From Acidiphilium iwatense (lineage in GTDB: Bacteria > Pseudomonadota > Alphaproteobacteria > Acetobacterales > Acetobacteraceae): a stretch of DNA of 38,122 nt. The stretch is from NCBI RefSeq assembly GCF_021556475.1, contig NZ_JAKGBZ010000035.1:1-38122 (forward strand). Reading direction: 5' to 3'. The notes under the pieces are model-generated. The model saw nothing but the letters and a program-made list of their open reading frames with translations. It searched no databases and was not told the origin of the DNA. Shown piece after piece: positions 1 to 7,566 of the stretch; within the stretch, counting starts at the first letter, position 1, and each line of letters opens with the position of its first letter. The position numbers and the translations under genes are program-made.

Positions 1-118
1 TCGGGGCATCACCAAACCCCCCGCCACGTCCTGACATTATGTTGCGTGGAAGCCGTCGATCGCCTGCGGCACAAAGCCCAACCGCAGATCCGCAACATAA
101 CTTTCGCCGCAACATGTT
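1..118. mobile_element. Terminus of an unidentified mobile element
   Basis: The sequence left of about position 118 does not continue the primase-like gene that reads leftwards from 314, although that gene matches its family up to that point. The simplest reading is that the window starts inside a mobile element that landed in the gene. Short repeats of cgcaacat and its complement lie directly at the junction, as expected for recombinase-binding sites at an element end. No transposase or integrase of this element is inside the window, so the family cannot be named. The boundary is inferred from loss of protein similarity only and could be off by several bases. Confidence 0.45.
37..115. repeat. 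Inverted and direct repeats at the element end
   Basis: A perfect 10-bp inverted pair is seen: ttatgttgcg at 37-46 and cgcaacataa at 91-100. A third partial copy, cgcaacat, sits at 108-115 just before the junction with the interrupted gene. The layout of two same-orientation copies near the tip and one inverted copy further in resembles subterminal recombinase sites. Confidence 0.5.
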
Positions 119-314
119 CGGTCCATTTGCCCGCGGCACCCCGGCCGGCGTCCGGCCCGGTGAGCCGCACAAACAGGCTGCGGCCCGGGGTGTTCTGGAC
201 ATCGCCGACCAACCAATAGCGCCCCTGGCGGCGGCCGTTCGAGAGGTAGTAGCGGCACACCGCCTCGGCCTCGCGCGCGAGGCGGTGCGCCAGTTCGGCG
301 GCAGGGCAAACCAT
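119..314 (-). pseudogene. Toprim/primase-like protein (DUF7146 type), N-terminal fragment
   Basis: The first 65 or so residues resemble the start of plasmid-borne Toprim-domain primases, which I recognise by motifs such as RYWLVGDVQNTPGRSLFVRL and GAAGKWT. These proteins usually run to several hundred residues, but here similarity stops after GKWT at about position 119 and a short unrelated tail follows. The ATG at 314 has GGAG six bases upstream. It starts 12 bases after the stop of the large helicase gene, so the two were probably one operon. The fragment lacks the Toprim catalytic part and is judged non-functional. The family name comes from memory of such proteins and was not searched. 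Confidence 0.6.
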
Positions 315-326
315 GGTTTTCTCCGC

Positions 327-3300
327 TCAAAGTGAGGCTTTGTCAGCGACACGCACAAGCGGATAGCGATCAAGTACGGTGCCGAGGATCGCCGGTCCGT
401 TGACGCCCATCGGTATGAAGAGCCGCAGCTTCCAGGTGATGATCTCGGAGACGAGACCCATCGCTTTCAACCGGTCGACCATGCCGTCGGTGAAGCCGGA
501 CAGTTCGATGCGGAACTCGCCCATCGCCTTGACCCGACGCAATTGCAACCCGCCGGCGAGTTCGAGGATGGTCCGTCCGTCCAGCAGTGCCGACCACGCA
601 TCGTCCGGCGAGAGCGATGGCGTGTCCGCCTCGACCGCCTGGGCGACCCAGGCCGGCGAGACCAGGCGGCCGATCACCCGTTCGCCGTCATCGGTCTGCA
701 AGCGATAGACCCGGCAACTGTCCTGGGGCAGGCGCCGCCAGATCGGCAGCAAAAGACCGGTAACGATGTGGATGGTGCTGGTGGTGAATGCGGGAACGCT
801 CGCGACCTCCTGCTCCCAGGCGGCGATGAAGGATTTTTGCTCGGCTTCCCGCCAATGCGTCTGGGCGAGACTGCCGAGCGGCATGGCGATCCGCTCCATC
901 GGCCGCACCAGGCGGACGCGGCGCTCGACCTCACCGTCGTCGAGCATCAGGCTCGGTGCCGGCACCTGCACGGCTGCGCGGCCAGACTGGGTGTTGAGGA
1001 GCAGAACAGCGCGCGGATCGTTCGCCTGTGCCAGCGCCTCGTCGAGGCCGAGCGGTTTGTTGCGGTCTCGCCGGGCAATGGCGAAGATCCGGGTTTCCGC
1101 GCCGGTCTCAGGATGCGCATAGAGGGTCCGGCGTTCGGCGATCGTCAGGCTCTCGGCGGTCAGCGTCTCGACGCCGAGATCATAGGTGCCGGAGACAATG
1201 GCGCCCTCGATCTTGGCGGTGAGAAGCCCCTCGAATGCGGCAAAAATTGTATTCTGCAGATCGATGGTCAGCGCCAGTAGGCGATTGAGGAAGGTGGTGA
1301 TCGGCGGCAGGTCCTCGCGCAGGCTGCCGTCCCGGTCGGTGAGCTTCAGCCCGGTCGCGTCCTCGAACGCCTGGAGCGAGCAGGTTTCGATCCTGCCGGT
1401 GTAGAGGAGCATGTAAAGCTGGCGCAGGGCGGCGCGGCCATAGACCGATTCCAGGTTGTCGTCGGCGCGGAACAAGCCTTGGCCGCCGGTCTGACGCTGG
1501 CCCTTGGTGATCGCGCCCAGCGTGTCGAGCCGGCGCGCGATGGTCGAGAGAAACCGCTTCTCGGCTTTGACATTGGTCGCTATCGGCCGGAATAAAGGTG
1601 GCTGCGCCTGGTTGGTGCGGTTGGAACGGCCGAGGCCCTGGATCGCGGTATCGGCCTTCCAGCCAGCTTCGAGCAGATAATGCACGCGCAAACGCTGGTT
1701 TTTGGCGCCGACATCGGCGTGATACGAACGGCCGGTACCGCCGGCGTCAGAAAACACCAGGATGCGCTTCTCGTCATCCATGAAGGCCTGGGCTTCGGCC
1801 AGATTGGCCGAACCGGCGCGGTTCTCCATGACGAGACGATCCGGGCCGTCCGCTCCGTGCTTGCGCACGATGCGGCGCGAGCGGCCGGTGACCTCGGCAA
1901 CCTGATCGGTGCCGAAGCGCTGGACGATCTGATCGAGGGCACCCTGGATCGGGGTCAGGGCGGCGAGCCTTTCGATCATCCGGTCGCGCCGTTCGACCGC
2001 CTCGCGGCACTGCACCGGCTGACCGTCGAGAAACACCGGCCGCGAGGAGAGATTGCCCTCGTCGTCGGTGAACGGCTCGTAGAGCTGGGTCGGGAAGGAA
2101 TGCGCGAGATAATCCAGGACGTATTCGCGCGGCGTGATATCGACCTGGACATCGCCCCAATCCTCGGTCGGGATCTCGGCGAGCCGGCGTTCAGTCAGCG
2201 CCTCGCCGGTCGAGACGATCTGGATGATCGCGGCATGACCGGCGGCGAGATCGCGCTCGACCGAAGCGATCAGGGTGGTTGCCTTCATCGAGGTGATCAG
2301 ATGGGAGAAAAAACGCTGCTTGGCACTCTCGAAGGCCGAGCGCGCGGCGGATTTGGCCTGGGCGTTCAGCGTGCCGCGTTCACCGGTGACGTTTGCGGCG
2401 TTCAGCGCTTCGGTCAGGTTGTTGTGGATGATTTGGAACGCGCCGGCATAGGCGGCATAGATCCGGGTCTGGCCCTCGGTCAGCACGTGTTCGACCAGCT
2501 CATACTCGACGCCCTCGTAAGAGAGCGACCGCGCCGCATAGAGGCCGAGTGCCTTCAAGTCACGCGCCAGCACTTCCATGGCGGCGACACCACCGGCCTC
2601 GATCGCCTGGACGAATTCGGCGCGGGTGGCGAACGGGAAATCAGCACCGCCCCAGAGACCCAGCCGCTGGGCGTAGGCGAGGTTGTGGACCGCGGTGGCG
2701 CCGGTCGCGGAAACATAGACCACGCGAGCGTCCGGCAGGGCGTGCTGCAGCCGCAGCCCGGCGCGGCCCTGTTGCGATGGTGCCTTGTCGCCGCGCTCGG
2801 ATTTTTCACCGGCGGCATTGGCCATGGCGTGGGATTCGTCGAACACGATTACGCCGTCGAAATCGCGGCCAAGCCAGTCGACGATCTGCTGCAGGCGTGA
2901 TGCCTTGGTCTCGCGCGCCTCGGAGCGCAGCGTGGCATAGGTGGTGAAGAGGACCCCTTCCGCAAGGCGGACCGGCGTACCCTGCTTGAATCGGGAGAGC
3001 GGGGTTATCAGAAGACGCTCCTGGCCCAGCGCCGCCCAATCGCGCTGGGCGTCCTCGATCAGCTTGTCCGACTTGGAAACCCAGACCGCGCGGCGCCGCC
3101 CCTTCAGCCAGTTGTCGAGGACGATACCGGCGACCTGACGGCCCTTCCCGGCACCGGTGCCGTCGCCGAGGAACCAGCCGCGCCGGAATTTTGCTCCGGC
3201 CTCCGCATCGTCGGATGCCGCGGACACGACGTCAAATGTCTCGTCGACGATCCAGGATCCGGCGAGATGACCGGTATGGGCTTCCCCGGCATAGATGACG

Positions 3301-4865
3301 CTTTCGAGTTGGGCATCGGACAGCAGGCCATCGGTGACGACGGCCGGCGGCAGATGCGGCCGGTAGCGCGGCTTGGGCGGTGCCACGGACGCCATTGCCG
3401 CCGACTGCACCAGCTGGGTCGGATGCGGGCGGGCGCCGGGGATGCGGATCGACTGGAGCGTATAGCCCTCGTACAGCGCGTCGGTGATCGTGCCGTTCCG
3501 AGACGGCGCCCAGTCGCATTGTTCATAGGCGAGTTCGACGGCTTCGGCAGGGCTAAGCGCTGACGGTGCCGGGGTTTTTGACGACGTGAAGACCCGAGCG
3601 GGACATGAATTTATCCGCGGCGCTGACAGCGTGGCAATGACCGGGGCCGGGTCGAGCGACAGTGCGGGTGCGGGTGTGGGTGCCGGTGTCGCCGAGTTCG
3701 CCGACGGCGGCGGTGGTGGCGCAGACCGTGCTGGCATCGGTGTCATTGCAGCCGGTGCCGGTGCCGGTAGCGGTTCCGACGCCAGTGTCGGCGATGTCAC
3801 GGCGGTCGTCGGCAGAGCCGGAGCCGCGACGGTCAAAGCCGGGCGCTCCGGAACACCGGCGATGACCCAGGCGAGCAAGGCCGCCGGATCGGGTGCGGTG
3901 CCCCGCGGCGCCGGAAACTTGGTGGGATCGTCGGCGGGAACGCGGTCGATCACGGTCAGCCTGGTACCGACGGTGGTGCCGTGGCGGGCATAGGCACGGC
4001 CATCGACGGCCGCCGAAAACACCACCCGGCCGCGCTCCTGCAGCCGCACGAAGTTTTTGCGCCAGGCCGGATTCTCAGGCGACAGGCTGACCCCGGTGAT
4101 CGCGACCAGGCGGCCGCCTGGGACGAGACGCGCCAAGGCTGAAGACATGTGGCGCAGGGCGGCATCGGCGACCCGCCCCTCCACATGGGCCCCGGCCGAA
4201 AAGGGCGGGTTCATCAGAACGACCGACGGCGTGATCGCGGGATCGAGGTAGTCATGGATCTGCGCCGCGTCGTGCCGCGTCACCGTCACCCCCGGAAACA
4301 GGGCACCGATCAGCCCGGCGCGCTGATCCGCGATCTCGTTGAGCGCCAAGCGCGCGCCGGCAAGCTCCGCGAAAATGGCAAGCAGGCCGGTGCCGGCCGA
4401 CGGCTCGAGCACGAGATCGGCCGGGGTGATCGCCGCCGCAATCGCCGCCGCGAAACCAAGCCCGATCGGCGTCGAAAATTGCTGGAGAGCATTGCTCTCC
4501 TCGGATCGCCGTGTCTGCGTCGGCACCAGTGCCGCGACCTTGGCCAGCATGGCGAGGAACCCGCCCGGCGATCCTGCCCTTGTGCGCATCGCGGCGCCGA
4601 ATTTGCGCAGGAACAGGATCTGGGCCGCCTCGCAGGAATCGTAGGCGGATTTCCAGTCCCAGGCCCCTTCGGCATCGGACGCACCGAAGGCGGCCTCCAT
4701 GGCGGCGCGGAGGGCGCGGGTGTCGAGCGCACGGCCCTGACCGAGGCTCCGTGCCAAACTACCGGCGGCCTGGAACAGGGCCGACGCCGGATCCGGTCGA
4801 GGTTGGTCCGGGAACAGCGGCAACGGGGCCGCTTCCTGTGCAGCGGCGGGAGCAAAAAAATTCAT
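327..4865 (-). CDS. Methyltransferase-strawberry notch helicase fusion protein
   Basis: This 1512-residue protein combines two parts. Residues about 125-310 look like an N6-adenine-type methyltransferase, with the AdoMet motif EPSAGTG (154-160) and the catalytic NPPF (219-222). A Pro/Ala-rich linker covers about 345-440. The rest is a strawberry-notch-type superfamily 2 helicase with Walker A GDGTGAGKG (about 566-574), a DESH Walker B (about 675), a motif III-like VSATG and an arginine-finger motif GRSNRTNQ (about 1077). Such fusions are typical of large alphaproteobacterial plasmids and ICEs, where they are thought to act in DNA modification, restriction evasion or transfer. It starts at an ATG preceded by AGGAGGA and is followed 12 bases on by the primase fragment. 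All key motifs are intact. The exact role in the cell is unknown. Confidence 0.85.
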   Translation of the reverse strand: MNFFAPAAAQEAAPLPLFPDQPRPDPASALFQAAGSLARSLGQGRALDTRALRAAMEAAFGASDAEGAWDWKSAYDSCEAAQILFLRKFGAAMRTRAGSPGGFLAMLAKVAALVPTQTRRSEESNALQQFSTPIGLGFAAAIAAAITPADLVLEPSAGTGLLAIFAELAGARLALNEIADQRAGLIGALFPGVTVTRHDAAQIHDYLDPAITPSVVLMNPPFSAGAHVEGRVADAALRHMSSALARLVPGGRLVAITGVSLSPENPAWRKNFVRLQERGRVVFSAAVDGRAYARHGTTVGTRLTVIDRVPADDPTKFPAPRGTAPDPAALLAWVIAGVPERPALTVAAPALPTTAVTSPTLASEPLPAPAPAAMTPMPARSAPPPPPSANSATPAPTPAPALSLDPAPVIATLSAPRINSCPARVFTSSKTPAPSALSPAEAVELAYEQCDWAPSRNGTITDALYEGYTLQSIRIPGARPHPTQLVQSAAMASVAPPKPRYRPHLPPAVVTDGLLSDAQLESVIYAGEAHTGHLAGSWIVDETFDVVSAASDDAEAGAKFRRGWFLGDGTGAGKGRQVAGIVLDNWLKGRRRAVWVSKSDKLIEDAQRDWAALGQERLLITPLSRFKQGTPVRLAEGVLFTTYATLRSEARETKASRLQQIVDWLGRDFDGVIVFDESHAMANAAGEKSERGDKAPSQQGRAGLRLQHALPDARVVYVSATGATAVHNLAYAQRLGLWGGADFPFATRAEFVQAIEAGGVAAMEVLARDLKALGLYAARSLSYEGVEYELVEHVLTEGQTRIYAAYAGAFQIIHNNLTEALNAANVTGERGTLNAQAKSAARSAFESAKQRFFSHLITSMKATTLIASVERDLAAGHAAIIQIVSTGEALTERRLAEIPTEDWGDVQVDITPREYVLDYLAHSFPTQLYEPFTDDEGNLSSRPVFLDGQPVQCREAVERRDRMIERLAALTPIQGALDQIVQRFGTDQVAEVTGRSRRIVRKHGADGPDRLVMENRAGSANLAEAQAFMDDEKRILVFSDAGGTGRSYHADVGAKNQRLRVHYLLEAGWKADTAIQGLGRSNRTNQAQPPLFRPIATNVKAEKRFLSTIARRLDTLGAITKGQRQTGGQGLFRADDNLESVYGRAALRQLYMLLYTGRIETCSLQAFEDATGLKLTDRDGSLREDLPPITTFLNRLLALTIDLQNTIFAAFEGLLTAKIEGAIVSGTYDLGVETLTAESLTIAERRTLYAHPETGAETRIFAIARRDRNKPLGLDEALAQANDPRAVLLLNTQSGRAAVQVPAPSLMLDDGEVERRVRLVRPMERIAMPLGSLAQTHWREAEQKSFIAAWEQEVASVPAFTTSTIHIVTGLLLPIWRRLPQDSCRVYRLQTDDGERVIGRLVSPAWVAQAVEADTPSLSPDDAWSALLDGRTILELAGGLQLRRVKAMGEFRIELSGFTDGMVDRLKAMGLVSEIITWKLRLFIPMGVNGPAILGTVLDRYPLVRVADKASL

Positions 4866-4910
4866 CAGGAGGATCTCCGAGAGCGAGGGGGAGTGGACCC
4901 GGTGCGCGCT

Positions 4911-4950
4911 CTCTTCACCCGCCGGGTCTCACCTCGCTTCCGGCCGAACT
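4911..4950. repeat. Leader repeat copy A, upstream of the helicase gene
   Basis: This 40-base stretch recurs at 6036-6075 in the same orientation with five differences. It lies just upstream of the helicase start and includes the right arm (4922-4928) of a GACCCGG/CCGGGTC inverted pair whose left arm is 4896-4902. A separate 12-mer, ccggtgcgcgct, at 4899-4910 recurs at 6649-6660 upstream of the gene that starts at 7460's neighbour block. These are shared non-coding leaders of minus-strand genes. Confidence 0.6.
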
Positions 4951-5053
4951 CTCGCTCTGAGCCTGGACCATGCGACGAGTGCCAACCCCGCTTGCATCAT
5001 CGTCGCCCTCATCCTATCTTACTAGCGTCTTACTTCCTCCGTGGAGCCCCGCC

Positions 5054-5335
5054 ATGGCGTCGCCTGAGAGACTGACGACCACCGTATCGACCAAGGGCCA
5101 GGTCATCCTGCCCAAGACCATCCGCGAGCAGCGGCATTGGGACGCCGGCACACGGCTGGTCGTGGAAGACACGGCCGACGGAGTTCTGCTGAAGGCCGCA
5201 CCGGTCTTCGCGCCGACCCGGTCGGCCGATGTCTTCGCCTCGCTTCCCCCGATCGGGGCGCCAAAGACCCTGGCGGAAATGGACGCGGCAATCGCCGCGG
5301 AAACGAAGCGGCGGCATGCTCGCAATCGATACTAA
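5054..5335 (+). CDS. vapB: AbrB/MazE-type antitoxin
   Basis: A 93-residue protein with an N-terminal SpoVT/AbrB swapped-hairpin domain (about residues 5-50), recognised by TTVSTKGQVILPKTIRE and the following GTRLVVEDTADGVLLK. The acidic and charged C-terminal part (LAEMDAAIAAETKRR) is the expected toxin-binding segment. It would bind the paired PIN toxin and the operon promoter. The ATG at 5054 was chosen over an upstream one because GGAG lies seven bases before it and the domain starts directly after. Its end overlaps the toxin start by 20 bases. The pair is transcribed against the surrounding minus-strand genes and so looks like an inserted addiction module. Confidence 0.85.
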   Translation: MASPERLTTTVSTKGQVILPKTIREQRHWDAGTRLVVEDTADGVLLKAAPVFAPTRSADVFASLPPIGAPKTLAEMDAAIAAETKRRHARNRY

Positions 5336-5705
5336 TCTGATCGTCCGTTATCTCACTGGTGATCACCCCCGGCAGTCGGCACAGGCGCGAACGCTGATCG
5401 ACAGCGAGGATGTGTTCGTCTGCACAACGGTCCTGCTCGAGAGCGAGTGGGTGCTGCGCAGCGTCTATGGTTATGCCGCCGATCGGCTCGCCAGTGCACT
5501 GCGCGCCTTCGCGGGTCTTCCGCACGTCACGATCGAGGATGCGGGTCAGACCGCCCAGGCGCTGGACTGGATGGAAGCCGGTATGGATTTCGCCGATGCG
5601 CTGCATCTGGCGAAGGCGATCGGTTGCGACGCCTTTGTCAGTTTCGACCAGCACTTTGTACGGGCGGCCAATCGGCTCGGCACGATCAAGGTTCGGGTGC
5701 CGTAG
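5316..5705 (+). CDS. vapC: VapC-type PIN-domain toxin
   Basis: This 129-residue PIN protein has the expected acidic residues: D5 in AIDTN, E43 in LESEW, D in MDFADALHL and D in FVSFDQHF. Such proteins are Mg-dependent endoribonucleases that cleave tRNA or rRNA and are blocked by the co-encoded antitoxin. The length and motif order are normal and nothing is missing. The ATG at 5316 lies inside the antitoxin gene, which fits translational coupling. Its last 20 bases overlap the end of a convergent decayed gene (stop at 5686-5688). Confidence 0.87.
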   Translation: MLAIDTNLIVRYLTGDHPRQSAQARTLIDSEDVFVCTTVLLESEWVLRSVYGYAADRLASALRAFAGLPHVTIEDAGQTAQALDWMEAGMDFADALHLAKAIGCDAFVSFDQHFVRAANRLGTIKVRVP

Positions 5706-5993
5706 ACGCATCACCGGCTTCAGACGGACCATCGGCGACGCCAAACTTCTTCTCCATGCGGAACTCCACGATGATGTCCTTCGTGAATTTGCCGAGGATC
5801 GCACCCGCCGCGATCAGCACCGCCACGCCGCCGGAGCCATCCGGCCGCATCTTCGAACCGGCGAAGGCCGTGACGGCGGGTCGTCCAAAGCCAACGCCGC
5901 CGTGACGGCGCGGTAGAGATCAAGAGCCTGTGCGGCGTTGTCCGGCGTACTGACATCGGGTGGGCGGGAGAAGTGCGTAAAAAAGCCAGCCAT
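5686..5993 (-). pseudogene. Small hypothetical plasmid protein, frameshifted
   Basis: From the ATG at 5993 (GGAG-like sequence upstream) the frame reads MAGFFTHFSRPPDVSTPDN and continues to about ALALDDP. There the good reading frame jumps by one base. The second frame continues AVTAFAGSKMRPDGSGG and runs to a stop at 5686-5688. Adding one G in the GACCCGCC stretch near 5880 would restore a single reading frame of about 100 residues. The second half resembles part of the intact neighbour at 6702-7460 (shared KMRPDG.GG and a following hydrophobic stretch). The function is unknown. A sequencing or assembly error is possible, because the lesion is one base in a GC run. Confidence 0.6.
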
Positions 5994-6035
5994 GGAGGAT
6001 ACGCCCAACATGAAAAAGTGCGTCGCGATGGCCGG

Positions 6036-6075
6036 CTCTTCACCCGCTGGGTCTCATCTCGCTCCCGGCCAAGCT
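6036..6075. repeat. Leader repeat copy B
   Basis: This is the second copy of the 40-base stretch at 4911-4950, with five differences. It lies just upstream of the frameshifted minus-strand gene that starts at 5993. Copies placed before two different genes suggest either a duplicated promoter/leader or a past gene duplication in this block. Confidence 0.55.
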
Positions 6076-6159
6076 CTCCTTCTTCCGCTGCACCACCATA
6101 AGAAAGGGACCGGCACCGCACGCCGGACCCCTTGATCTCTCTGGACGGAAACCCCGTGT

Positions 6160-6620
6160 TCATTCTGGTAACGGATCGACGAGCCGGTAGGCCCGGTTCC
6201 TGATGTCGGGAATGCGATAGAGGCAGCTCGAGCCCGGCGCGCGGAAAAGCACCGTCCGGGGGCTGCGCGGATTGGCAATCACCGCCAGCCGGCCGACACT
6301 GTTGCCATCGGCGAAGACGATCGGTTCGTCGAAAATAATTGTCTATCCAGCGCGCGGGCTTGGTTTGACTCGTCTCGCGCGACGGGCGGCGGCGTTGGCG
6401 CGGCAGTCAGCCCGCCATTGCCGCGCATATTCGCTGTCGGTCGGCGTCAGCAAATCGAGGATCGGCTCGGGGTCAATGGCGGCATAGTAGACGCGCCTCC
6501 CGACAAATGCCGAGCGTAGCACGATCGAGACGGTGTCGAGACGCGTCCAGGTGAACTGGGCGTCTAGGTATTGGCGCGGGCCGGAATGACCCTCAAGGGA
6601 CTGCATGTAAGCCAGCCCAT
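6160..6620 (-). pseudogene. DUF6927-like hypothetical protein, decayed
   Basis: A strong GGAGG five bases before the ATG at 6620 opens a frame MGWL, but the continuing family-like frame MQSLEGHSGPRQYLDAQF is one base out of phase. One extra T in CTTACATG would join them. The frame then runs to a TAG at 6343-6345. The same frame continues past it with TIIFDEPIVFADG to RLVDPLPE and a stop at 6160-6162. I recall that DUF6927 family proteins start MGWLxMQSL, are longer in the middle and have GQTI at the point where TAG stands. That implies a CAG-to-TAG change and an internal in-frame deletion after VYYAA. The sequence shows the frame continuity and the stop; the family and the deletion are inference. 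The gene is probably dead. Confidence 0.6.
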
Positions 6621-6701
6621 GGTGGCCTCCTTTCGATGGGGATAAAGCCGGTGCGCGCTGGTGACGGGCGCGGCGCCGTGAGGGACGGAAATTTCCGGCG
6701 G

Positions 6702-7460
6702 TCAGCTCGCCGCGGCGAGGCGTTGCTCGGCCTCGCGGATAGCGGCCAAGCCCGCCTTGAACACCGCGGAATCCTGTTCCTCGGTGAGGTTCGTCCGTTC
6801 GACCGTGACCAGGCAGCCGGCGCGGATATCGGCGCCGGTGATGGCGTCGGCGGCGATCGCCGTCAGCGTGTCATCGCTCTCGATGATGCAGGGGATTGCG
6901 GCGCGGACGCTCTGTTCGTCGAGCCGCAGCAGTACATGTTCGCCAAACCCTGGCGCAGTCATGATGGGGCCATGTTCGGCCTCGTCGAGGAGATCACACA
7001 AAATGTCGTCGGTGCTCTTGCCCTTGATGGCATCGGCGGTGATAAGCGCGGCCATGCCGCCGAAACCGTCGGGCCGCATCTTCGTGCAGGTGAATGCGGA
7101 AACGACTGTCACGTGATCGAGGGTGCTGGATCGGCGGACGATGCCCTGCAGGATGAACTCCCATGATGTCAGGCTGAGGTCGAGTTGGACATGGGCAGCG
7201 TTGTCGTCGAGGTCCTTCAACTGTTTGCGCACGAAGGCGGCGGCTTCGCTGTCGATGCCATCCGACGCCGCAAGCGCCATCCGCACGGTTTCGACCGGTA
7301 ATTCGATCTGATCGCACGGCGACGTCTCCGCGAAGAAATAGACTCCATCTCCGTCCGGTTCGCTGTCGAAGATCTGCGTCAACAGCAATCGTTCGAGCGC
7401 GGTCATATCGGTGTTGGGAATCGTCGGTTGCACCACCGTCGGTGAAAAATATTCGGTCAT
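6702..7460 (-). CDS. Hypothetical plasmid protein, 252 aa
   Basis: The start at 7460 (MTEYFSPTVVQ) has GGAG seven bases upstream. The protein is soluble and acidic, with no membrane segment or signal peptide. I do not recognise a named domain. The middle part (TCTKMRPDGFGGMAALITAD) is similar to the second half of the frameshifted gene at 5686-5993, so the two are related and were probably duplicated within this block. Proteins like this are commonly carried beside ParB and strawberry-notch genes on alphaproteobacterial plasmids. It follows parB on the same strand after a stem-loop. Confidence 0.7.
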   Translation of the reverse strand: MTEYFSPTVVQPTIPNTDMTALERLLLTQIFDSEPDGDGVYFFAETSPCDQIELPVETVRMALAASDGIDSEAAAFVRKQLKDLDDNAAHVQLDLSLTSWEFILQGIVRRSSTLDHVTVVSAFTCTKMRPDGFGGMAALITADAIKGKSTDDILCDLLDEAEHGPIMTAPGFGEHVLLRLDEQSVRAAIPCIIESDDTLTAIAADAITGADIRAGCLVTVERTNLTEEQDSAVFKAGLAAIREAEQRLAAAS

Positions 7461-7480
7461 GTCGGATCTCCGGAAATGCG

Positions 7481-7506
7481 AAAGCCCGGTGTGAGGACCG
7501 GGCTTT
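7481..7506. terminator. Perfect stem-loop between parB and the next gene
   Basis: AAAGCCCGGT (7481-7490) and ACCGGGCTTT (7497-7506) form a perfect 10-bp stem with a 6-base loop. It lies 60 bases past the parB stop and 20 bases before the next minus-strand start. The three T residues of the arm are not followed by a longer T run, so it may be a weak terminator or an RNA-stability element. Confidence 0.6.
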
Positions 7507-7566
7507 GCGATGGAATGAATGAGTGAAGAGGACGTAGGACGGCTCGAGCCGCCTCGCAGATCCGCG

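Noticed and set aside
1680-2900. 406-codon plus-strand open frame opposite the helicase
   Set aside because: It is antisense to a protein with clear motifs, its product has no recognisable fold, and GC-rich codon bias in the true gene creates such shadows.
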